23,368 bases of DNA from an uncultured Campylobacter sp. (GTDB taxonomy: Bacteria > Campylobacterota > Campylobacteria > Campylobacterales > Campylobacteraceae). The notes under the pieces were generated by a model. That model was given only the letters and a program-made list of their open reading frames with translations. It did no database searches and had not been told where the DNA came from. Positions 16,563 to 22,625 of the stretch are shown piece by piece. Each line of letters opens with the position of its first letter. Position 1 is the first letter of the stretch. A program made the position numbers and the translations under genes. The stretch is from NCBI GenBank assembly GCA_900772495.1, contig CAAHEJ010000122.1, forward strand, positions 1-23,368. The letters are read 5' to 3'.

Positions 16563-17324
16563 TCACAAGCTCGTTTTCTTGCAAGGGCAAAAGTAAATCG
16601 CCTTGTTTGGCAAGGGTGCTGCTTGTGTGTTTATATCATACAAAGCGTTGATAAAAGGCTCTTGCAAGCACTCTTTCTGGCTAGCAAATTTAAAGATTTC
16701 GCCATTTTTTATCATCAAAATTTTATCAGCGATGAAGCATTGCTCTGGAAAATGCGAGCTTAAAATGATGGTTTTGTCCTTAAAACTAGCGATGAGTTCG
16801 AGCAGTTTAAAGCTGTATGAAATGTCAAGCGCGCTTACAGGCTCATCTAAAATGATGATTTCGTTGTTGCTGATGAGCGCGCGGGCGATGAGTCCTAGCT
16901 GTTTTTCGCCGCCTGAAAGCGAGTAGAAAAGGCGGTTTGCTAAATGCGCTATGTCAAAGCTCTTTAAAATAGCCCTTGCTTCATCTTTTTGCGCCTTTGA
17001 GTAGCTAAAAAGGCTTGATTTGGCGAATTTTCCCATTAAAACGACTTCAAGCAAGGTGAAAGGAAAGATTATGTGGCTATTTTGTGGCACATAGCTCATC
17101 ATTTGAGCGCGTTTTTTCTCACAAAGTGTTGAATTTTCAACGCCCTTTACCTTGCAAGAGCCAGCATAGTCTAAATTTCCTAGTATGGTCCGCAAGAGCG
17201 TGCTTTTGCCTGAGCCGTTTTTCCCCAAAAGGCAAAGAATTTGATTTTTGTCAAGGCTAAAATTGATATCGTTTAGCAAAATTTTGCCATTTATGCGAAC
17301 GGTTAAATTTTTTAGCTCAATCAT
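16563..17324 (-). CDS. Metal-chelate/siderophore ABC transporter ATP-binding protein
   Basis: A 253-aa ABC ATPase of the FepC/BtuD type. Walker A is GKNGSGKST at 34-42, Q-loop Gln 81 (VPQNSHIIFPFT), signature LSGGEKQ at 136-142, Walker B IIILDEP at 156-162, and switch His 191. It powers import by the permease encoded just upstream. The ATG at 17324 was chosen because AAGGA lies six bases before it and family similarity starts at MIELKNL; a longer frame to 17372 only translates the permease 3' end. It overlaps the permease gene by 8 nt. The C-terminus ends with FCPCKK, a CxC pair of unknown meaning. Confidence 0.93.
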   Translation of the reverse strand: MIELKNLTVRINGKILLNDINFSLDKNQILCLLGKNGSGKSTLLRTILGNLDYAGSCKVKGVENSTLCEKKRAQMMSYVPQNSHIIFPFTLLEVVLMGKFAKSSLFSYSKAQKDEARAILKSFDIAHLANRLFYSLSGGEKQLGLIARALISNNEIIILDEPVSALDISYSFKLLELIASFKDKTIILSSHFPEQCFIADKILMIKNGEIFKFASQKECLQEPFINALYDINTQAAPLPNKAIYFCPCKKTSL

Positions 17325-18318
17325 ATTTTTTCCTTGATACAAGCAGCACAGCAGAAAAGATGATGACGCCAAACACGCTTGTGATAATGCCTATGGGGAT
17401 TTCGCTCATCGCGGCGTTTCGCGCTATGGTGTCGCAAAAGAGCAAAAAAAGCCCACCAAGCAAAACAGAGCCTACAAGCATAAAACGATGATTTGCCCCA
17501 AGCAAAAAGCGCGAGATATGCGGCATCACAAGCCCTATCCAGCCTATCATTCCAGCTAATGCCACGCTTGAACTTGCCAGCAAGGTAGCAAAGATAATGA
17601 AAAGAATTCGCATTTTTTTCACACTTATGCCAAGCGATTTTGCGCTTTCTTCGTCTAAATTTAAAATGTCAATTTGCCGCGAAAGCAGCACCGAAAGCAC
17701 AAAAATCGCCACAAAAACCACAGCCACAAAGAGCAAAGGCAGTTTTTGTATGTAAGCAAGCGAACCCATAAGCCAGAAAACAATGTTTGGCAGGGTGTTG
17801 TAAGGGTCGGCAAGGATTTTAAGCGCGCTCACACCAGCACTGAAAAAGGACGAGCAGATGATACCGCCTAAAATCAGCATTAAAATCGTTTTGTTTTTAT
17901 CAAAAGCAAAGGACAAAAAGAGCGCAAAGCCCATAGCCACAAGCCCAAAGATAAAGCAAAAAAGCTCAATGCCAAGTAAATTAAAGCCAAGCACCATAGC
18001 CAAAACCGCGCCAAAACTCGCCCCGCTTAACACGCCCAAAATGCCCGGACTCACCAAAGGGTTGCCGATAACCCCTTGATACAGCGCACCGCTAAGGCTT
18101 AATGCTCCGCCGATGATGAGCGCGGCGATGATTCGCGGGATTCTTGTGTGATGAAGCACGAAACTTTCATTAGAATTATCAGGAGAAAAAAGCAGCTCAA
18201 AGCCCTTTGCCACAGAGAATTTAACAGCACCAAGGTGCATAGCCACAAGGCAAAGAGCGAGCAAAAGCAAGGCGGTAAAAACTAAAAAATAAATTTTATG
18301 CGCATTGTTTTTTATCAT
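17317..18318 (-). CDS. FecCD/BtuC-type ABC transporter permease
   Basis: A 333-aa inner-membrane protein with nine or ten hydrophobic helices. FecCD landmarks are LSLSGALYQGVIGNPLVSPG followed by ILGVLSGASFGAV (about 78-110), the coupling-helix region GWIGLVMPHISRFLLG (about 262-277), and SEIPIGIITSVFG (about 309-321). It forms the channel for iron-siderophore, haem, cobalamin or a related metal chelate. The ATG at 18318 overlaps the stop of a 70-aa ORF as ATGA and has AAGG upstream. Confidence 0.95.
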   Translation of the reverse strand: MIKNNAHKIYFLVFTALLLLALCLVAMHLGAVKFSVAKGFELLFSPDNSNESFVLHHTRIPRIIAALIIGGALSLSGALYQGVIGNPLVSPGILGVLSGASFGAVLAMVLGFNLLGIELFCFIFGLVAMGFALFLSFAFDKNKTILMLILGGIICSSFFSAGVSALKILADPYNTLPNIVFWLMGSLAYIQKLPLLFVAVVFVAIFVLSVLLSRQIDILNLDEESAKSLGISVKKMRILFIIFATLLASSSVALAGMIGWIGLVMPHISRFLLGANHRFMLVGSVLLGGLFLLFCDTIARNAAMSEIPIGIITSVFGVIIFSAVLLVSRKKYD

Positions 18319-18527
18319 CTTTTTGCCTTGTTTTGCAAGAAATTTTTTAAATTTAAAAAGGCGTAAATTTTTACAAAAATGCTTGAATTTTTAAATAAAT
18401 TTTGTAAATTTTTACCGCATTTTCGCATTTTAAGCGTGGTGTTTAAAGGGCTTTTAAGGTTTAGCGCAAATTTAACAGCTAAATTCATCGCTTTAATAAA
18501 ATGTGAATTTTCGCGCGAAATTTGCAT
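18315..18527 (-). CDS. Possible small basic protein (70 aa), unknown function
   Basis: The frame fits the gap between the binding-protein and permease genes exactly. Its ATG overlaps the upstream stop (TAATG), with GAGG seven bases before it, and its TGA overlaps the permease ATG (ATGA). The product would be basic, rich in Lys, Asn, Leu and Phe, with no signal peptide or transmembrane helix that I can identify. I do not recognise it. The DNA is low-complexity (AAATTT-rich) and contains a long imperfect hairpin, so the alternative is a non-coding spacer that regulates permease expression and is open by chance. Confidence 0.35.
   Translation of the reverse strand: MQISRENSHFIKAMNLAVKFALNLKSPLNTTLKMRKCGKNLQNLFKNSSIFVKIYAFLNLKNFLQNKAKR
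18363..18415. repeat. Long imperfect inverted repeat between binding-protein and permease genes
   Basis: The arms are GTAAATTTTTACAAAA (18363-18378) and TTTTGTAAATTTTTAC (18400-18415). They pair at 14 of 16 positions across a 21-nt spacer. The stem is AT-rich and not followed by a clean T-run on the minus strand, so an mRNA-processing or attenuation element is more likely than a full terminator. Confidence 0.5.
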
Positions 18528-19813
18528 TATTTGCCCTCTAATCTTTCATAATCCTCATCGCTAATGGGGCGCAAAAATTCAGCAAAAAATTCCTTTGCGA
18601 TTGCTCTCGTCTCATCATCACTCAAAAGCTCGGGGTGTAGCTTTGCAAACGCCCACGGATAGCCTACAATCCGCATAACCGTTGGCGGACGAGTGAGCCA
18701 GTTGCTTGGGCTACTTGGCGCGTAGTAAATCTTTTTATCTTTTATGGCTTGAACCCTTTGCCACTGCTCATTTGGCGCGCTTGCTAGCTCTTTGTAAAGC
18801 GCGATTTCACGCACAAAAATCGCCTCAGGGTTTAGCGCGATGATTTGCTCGTAATTTAAGGGCAAAATGTTTTTGGAAGTGGTGATTTGCTCGCATTTTA
18901 CGACATTTTCCGCGCCGATAAGCGTGGCTAAATCGTCCGTCTCATCAGCCTTTACGCACTCACTTTGCAAGCCCTCAACGCCCAAAGCAAAGTAAATTTT
19001 AGGCTTTTTTTGCACCTTTTTGCGTAACTCAGCTAAAAGGCTTTGCGTTTTGTGATGAAAGCGCAAAAGCCTATCCGCTCGCTCTTTGACGCCTAAATTT
19101 TCCCCATAAAGCCTAATGTTGTTTTCAAGCAAAGCAAAGTCAAAATCCGCGCCCAAAACCTTGATACCAACCCTTTCATAAGGCTCGCTCAAAGCCTTAT
19201 CCACAGGCTTGTCAAAGATGATAATATCTGGCTTTAAAGCCACGATAGCCTCGTAATTTATCCTATCGCGCACGCCAAGCACGGGCAAATTCGCCACATT
19301 TTCGGGCAAAAACTCTATGTCTTCTGGGTAAGGCTTATAATTAAGCCCTATCATACCTTGCGGATACAAGATTTCAAGCAGTGCTGTAAGTGGCGGCACG
19401 GTGGCAAAGACTTTTATGATGGGCTTTTGAGCTGAATTTTGGCTTGAATTTAGCTCTAAATTTGGCATTTCTTGCGAATTTATGCTTGAATTTGCGTTTG
19501 AATTCGTGTTTGGATTTGAATTTAAATTTGCATTTGAATTTGCACTCAAATTCGAATTTGTGTTTGAATTTAAATTTATATTTGAATTTGCATTTGCATT
19601 TGTGCTTGAATGTTCGTTGCACTCGGCATTTTGAGCCGATTTATCCACACCACAATCAACCGAATTTAACCTCATCTCATCTTGCTTTAAATTTAAACTT
19701 GCGCTTGAATTTATTTCATTTTTTTCAGCCTTTTGACTCTCACAAGCACTAAAATTCAGCAAAATCGCAAAAGCAAAGATAAAAAGAAAGACAAAAAGAA
19801 AGGATTTTTTCAT
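18527..19813 (-). CDS. Metal-chelate ABC transporter substrate-binding lipoprotein
   Basis: A 428-aa periplasmic binding protein of the FecB/BtuF (class III, helical hinge) type. The signal peptide ends in a lipobox at FSAC (Cys near residue 24), so it is probably lipid-anchored. Residues about 25-130 are a disordered linker dominated by an Asn/Ser/Leu/Ala run (about 66-109), encoded by a hexanucleotide tract. The binding domain starts near 133 (IIKVFATVPPLTALLEILYP), continues through ALKPDIIIFDK, and ends with RIVGYPWAFAKLHPE. The cargo is unknown: iron-siderophore, haem, cobalamin and Ni/Co chelates are all possible, and no TonB-dependent receptor is in the window. The ATG has AAGGA seven bases upstream and an extended -10 promoter about 41 nt before it. 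Confidence 0.92.
   Translation of the reverse strand: MKKSFLFVFLFIFAFAILLNFSACESQKAEKNEINSSASLNLKQDEMRLNSVDCGVDKSAQNAECNEHSSTNANANSNINLNSNTNSNLSANSNANLNSNPNTNSNANSSINSQEMPNLELNSSQNSAQKPIIKVFATVPPLTALLEILYPQGMIGLNYKPYPEDIEFLPENVANLPVLGVRDRINYEAIVALKPDIIIFDKPVDKALSEPYERVGIKVLGADFDFALLENNIRLYGENLGVKERADRLLRFHHKTQSLLAELRKKVQKKPKIYFALGVEGLQSECVKADETDDLATLIGAENVVKCEQITTSKNILPLNYEQIIALNPEAIFVREIALYKELASAPNEQWQRVQAIKDKKIYYAPSSPSNWLTRPPTVMRIVGYPWAFAKLHPELLSDDETRAIAKEFFAEFLRPISDEDYERLEGK
19487..19618. repeat. Degenerate hexanucleotide tract (about 22 units) in the binding-protein gene
   Basis: The plus strand reads as successive 6-mers of the form TGAATT, TGCATT, TAAATT, TGTGTT; the minus strand codes alternating Asn and Ser/Ala/Leu/Ile/Thr. 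Units differ by point changes, but the six-base register holds throughout. Because six is a multiple of three, unit gain or loss keeps the frame and would vary linker length rather than switch the gene off. Confidence 0.8.
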
Positions 19814-19853
19814 CGTTTTTCCTTAAAAACTAAATTTATTTAAAAACAGCATA

Positions 19854-19862
19854 ATTATAACA
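19854..19862 (-). promoter_or_regulatory. Extended -10 promoter of the ABC transporter operon
   Basis: The minus strand reads TGTTATAAT, a perfect extended -10 (TGnTATAAT), with the hexamer at 19859-19854. The predicted transcript start near 19847 gives a leader of about 34 nt to the ATG at 19813. A small inverted repeat (AATTTT, four bases, AAAATT; about 19872-19887) sits just upstream and could be an operator. It is not a convincing Fur box. Confidence 0.65.
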
Positions 19863-19992
19863 AAACTTGTCAAATTTTGCATAAAATTCACTAAATTTTT
19901 TAGGATTTTTGCCTTGCGTGGTTTTTATAACGCAAATTTGTGTCATAAAACACAGAAATAAGCGCATTTTGCCCTTGCAAATAAAAAGCATA

Positions 19993-20015
19993 AGCAAATT
20001 TTTGTAAAATTTGCT
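19993..20015. repeat. Perfect 10-bp inverted repeat, intergenic
   Basis: Arms AGCAAATTTT and AAAATTTGCT are separated by TGT. There is no adjacent T-run on either strand, so it is not a typical intrinsic terminator. It lies about 135 nt upstream of the transporter promoter. Confidence 0.5.
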
Positions 20016-20428
20016 CGCAAGGACAAGCAAAAGCCACACTTGCTTGCATCCGCTTACAAGCAAATTTAAATGGCAAAATCCTACCATACATCATTGCTAG
20101 CAAGCCAAAAATGCCAAATTAAAGCCTTTAAATGAAAATCACAAATTTTTCAAAAATTTTTCTCAAAGCTTGGGAAAGATTCGGCATAAAAAGGCTATAA
20201 CCTATAAAGCAATTTTAGAATTTAAATTTTTCTCCGTTTGTGAAAAAAATTTTTAAGATATGGTGAAAAATTTCAAAAAGGACGAGTCTTTGAGCGCAAA
20301 TTTTGTAACATAAGTAATGTTTATAACGCCAAAATTTTAGACATTTTCTTCCTTGTAGAAAATTTTTACGGACAATTTTACAATGATGAGTTTAATCAAA
20401 GTTAATATAAGCCTTGCAAGACACAAAC

Positions 20429-20449
20429 AAGGCTTGAAATTCAAGCCTT
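20429..20449 (-). terminator. Hairpin terminator after the ureohydrolase gene
   Basis: The arms AAGGCTTGAA and TTCAAGCCTT are perfectly complementary around a single central base, so the real loop is several bases and the stem about 7-8 bp. It starts 4 nt past the stop codon and is followed on the minus strand by a weak T-rich stretch (GTTTGTG). A second CAAGGCTT further downstream (20416-20409) could pair with the AAGCCTTG arm in an alternative hairpin. Confidence 0.6.
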
Positions 20450-20453
20450 AAAT

Positions 20454-21365
20454 TCACTCTTTAATGAGCGGTAAATTTGAGAGCAATTCTTTGAGTTTGA
20501 TTTGCACCTTTGGCAAATGCTCAGCTACGCTAAGCCCTACTACTTGGGTGTTTTGGCTTATTAAATTTATGACATTTTTCACATTTACCACGCTTAAAAT
20601 GCCTGTATCTCCAACAGCTGCGTAAAGTTCTTTGGGGTTTAGCGCGTCTAAATCAAGGTGAATGAGCGCTTTTTTCGCCCCGCTTTTTGCAAGCCACGCG
20701 CGAAGTTCGTCCATCGCCTTTGCCTCATTTTCCACTATATCTTTACCCCAAATGGCTTGTATGCCTAAACTCTCGCGCCTGTCGTTGTAATGCTGCGCTT
20801 CGTTTGAATTTAAGCCCACAAAAAGCACATTTTGCGGCTTTATGTGAGCTGGCAAAGCAAAGGCTTTTGACAGCTCGCCGTCCCCCACAAGCGCGCTTAC
20901 TGCCATCGCGTGATAGCCCTTGTAAAAATCGTCCCCAGCCATGCCCAAATCAGGATGCGCATCAATCCAAATCATCGCTACTTCGTCTTTGTATTTTTCA
21001 GCAAGATAGCTAAAAGGCGCGACAGAGACGGCACACTCGCCCCCAAGAGTGAGAATTTTGGCTGGATTTTTAGCCCGCAAAAGCTCAAAAGCCTTTTTCG
21101 TCTGCTCTTGCAAGATGAATTTATCGATAATGCCATCTTGCACCAGCCTTTTGCCGCTTTTATCGCTCTCATAATCCACGCTAATAGGCACAAAGGCTGT
21201 GTTTTTATCTAAATTTGCGTTTAAATTTGAAACGAGCAAATTTAAAATTTGCGCGCCCAAAACATAGCCTCTTGCCGCCTCGCTTGGCTTTAAATCCTTA
21301 AAAAACGCCACTATATCCCCACCTTGCCACTGCGGATAGATTAGCTTTAAAATCTCATTTTGCAT
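20454..21365 (-). CDS. Arginase/agmatinase-family ureohydrolase with Cys at first metal-ligand position
   Basis: A 303-aa ureohydrolase-fold protein. Family motifs: GGEC at 108-111 where arginases have GGDH; WIDAHPD at 133-139, supplying D135, H137 and D139; H152 in YHAMAV, equivalent to the conserved HGMPV His; and HLDLD at 236-240, supplying D238 and D240. Five of six Mn ligands are therefore present and the His of GGDH is Cys111. A Cys here is known in the hydroxyarginine hydrolase DcsB and in a set of 'arginase family' proteins, so the substrate could be arginine, agmatine or another guanidino compound. The ATG lies 15 nt after the HNH nuclease stop with AAAGGAG seven bases upstream. Its base composition matches the core genes rather than the restriction genes. 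Confidence 0.85.
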   Translation of the reverse strand: MQNEILKLIYPQWQGGDIVAFFKDLKPSEAARGYVLGAQILNLLVSNLNANLDKNTAFVPISVDYESDKSGKRLVQDGIIDKFILQEQTKKAFELLRAKNPAKILTLGGECAVSVAPFSYLAEKYKDEVAMIWIDAHPDLGMAGDDFYKGYHAMAVSALVGDGELSKAFALPAHIKPQNVLFVGLNSNEAQHYNDRRESLGIQAIWGKDIVENEAKAMDELRAWLAKSGAKKALIHLDLDALNPKELYAAVGDTGILSVVNVKNVINLISQNTQVVGLSVAEHLPKVQIKLKELLSNLPLIKE

Positions 21366-21380
21366 TGTTTGCTCCTTTGC

Positions 21381-22625
21381 TTAAATTTCGGGCTTGTTGC
21401 TGTGTATCAAATCAGCATATTTATTTTGATTAAAAGGTGAATAAAATAAATCGATTTTATTTACAAGCGCAGTAAAATCAAAAACGAAATTAAATTCATT
21501 CGTATATAATCCCGTGTTTAACACAAATTTATAGTTTTCAAAGCTATAAATTCCTTGTAAATCTTGCATTATTGTTGTGGTTTTAGCAAGTAGGCAAATG
21601 TATTGAAAATCCTTGTCTATATAGCTTGTTTGATTGTTTGGGTGCGCCATAGCAAAATGCTGATTTGGCGTTAAAGCGATAAGATTTTCTATAAAATCAC
21701 TAATTTGCGGAAACTCGCTAGCTGGAAAAATATGATGAATTTGCGTAGCAGAAACTTGCTCGCTTTGTTGTTTTAGCTCTGAACAACTACCATTAAAATT
21801 ATCGTTGTATCTACGGACAATTCTTTTGGCTTTTTGCACATTGTAGTGTGCGTTTGCTTGTAGCGCAAAAGCGGTTTGCTCGTATTCTTGTCTTGTTGTA
21901 ATTTTATCTTTACCGCTGAGCTCATCTCGCCAATTTATGCGATTGTATTTAAGTTCATCAAATGTGATGATGGTATTTGATAAATGTCCTTTTCTTGTCC
22001 CTTGTTTGCGCAAATTAAAAGCAAGTGGATTAAGAATTTTAGTAAAAATTCTGCCACATTCTACACTTCCATTGATAGGTGTATTTTGAATAGTGAAATT
22101 AACAAATGTGCCTTTTAACAATTTAAAACTTTCTTTATTTTGCGCGTTAAAAAAGGTTTCAAATACATTGTAAATTCCACTATCTTGCAATACTTTTTGA
22201 ATATATAAAATTAAAAAAGTTAAAGCGTTTGTTTCTCTAATCATAATAAATTCAAGCAGTTTAAGATTGTTGATTTTAAATATATTTGTATTGCCATTTT
22301 TATATGAAAGTTGCAAAATTCCACTATATGCCAAAAGATTGATAGGTTGGCTGAAAAATTTATCATACTCGTTGTTTGCATATGGTGAAGTAGTATCGGG
22401 TTTAGAAAAAATAGCCATTACATTTTCTCTTGTATATGGGCTGTTCCAAATGTTGCTGATTGAAAATTCTACTTGTGTATCATAGTTTGTATATTCTAAA
22501 ATGCAATCTGCAATTATCGACAGCACATCACAAGTGCATTTTTGGTCTATCCACCTAGCATTATGTAATTTTCTTATGTCATAATCATAGGAATTTAAAA
22601 AATCTTGTATTTGTTGTGTTTGCAT
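21381..22625 (-). CDS. Type II restriction endonuclease, HNH (beta-beta-alpha metal) family
   Basis: A protein of 414 aa (415 from the first of two ATGs). The C-terminal third contains an HNH nuclease motif: IHHIFPASEF at 297-306, ENLIALTP at 314-321 and NQHFAMAH at 322-329 (numbered from the longer start). This is the His-His, Asn, His pattern of ββα-Me enzymes. The N-terminal part (HNARWIDQKCTCDVLSIIADCILEYTNYD) is probably the DNA-recognition portion. The gene sits immediately after a DNA methyltransferase, which identifies it as the restriction partner. Type II or IIS cutting (compare HNH enzymes such as Eco31I, HpyAV and MnlI) is inference; the recognition site is unknown. Start: AGGA is only 2 nt from the ATG at 22628, which overlaps the methylase stop as ATGA, but 5 nt from the ATG at 22625, so the second is preferred. 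It is markedly AT-rich. Confidence 0.82.
   Translation of the reverse strand: MQTQQIQDFLNSYDYDIRKLHNARWIDQKCTCDVLSIIADCILEYTNYDTQVEFSISNIWNSPYTRENVMAIFSKPDTTSPYANNEYDKFFSQPINLLAYSGILQLSYKNGNTNIFKINNLKLLEFIMIRETNALTFLILYIQKVLQDSGIYNVFETFFNAQNKESFKLLKGTFVNFTIQNTPINGSVECGRIFTKILNPLAFNLRKQGTRKGHLSNTIITFDELKYNRINWRDELSGKDKITTRQEYEQTAFALQANAHYNVQKAKRIVRRYNDNFNGSCSELKQQSEQVSATQIHHIFPASEFPQISDFIENLIALTPNQHFAMAHPNNQTSYIDKDFQYICLLAKTTTIMQDLQGIYSFENYKFVLNTGLYTNEFNFVFDFTALVNKIDLFYSPFNQNKYADLIHSNKPEI

Larger units (their letters stand above)
19814..20453. other. 640-nt intergenic region between ureohydrolase gene and transporter operon
   Basis: It contains the transporter promoter (about 19860), a perfect inverted repeat (19993-20015), AT-rich sequence with a possible decayed coding patch on the plus strand (about 20244-20400), and the ureohydrolase terminator hairpin (20429-20449). 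Two minus-strand frames of 67 and 83 codons exist at 19836-20103; one reads through the transporter promoter and neither has a ribosome-binding site or recognisable product. No tRNA-like fold was found. Confidence 0.5.

Noticed and set aside
17325..17372. Longer N-terminus for the transporter ATPase
   Set aside because: The extra 16 residues only translate the permease 3' end out of frame; the ATG at 17324 has the ribosome-binding site.
19487..19618. Repeat tract considered as a CRISPR array
   Set aside because: Six-base degenerate units with no spacers, inside a coding frame, and no cas genes.
19374..19752. Lys/Phe-rich and Leu/Asn-rich frames across the repeat tract on both strands
   Set aside because: These are by-products of the hexanucleotide repeat; the frame with signal peptide, lipobox and binding domain is the real one.
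19836..20103. Two overlapping minus-strand frames of 83 and 67 codons in the gap upstream of the binding-protein gene
   Set aside because: No ribosome-binding site, no recognisable product, they overlap each other, and one reads through the extended -10 promoter of the transporter operon.
21381..22625. HNH protein as a homing endonuclease or Cas9-like nuclease
   Set aside because: No RuvC motifs or intron/intein context, and it directly follows a DNA methyltransferase, so restriction enzyme is the simpler reading.
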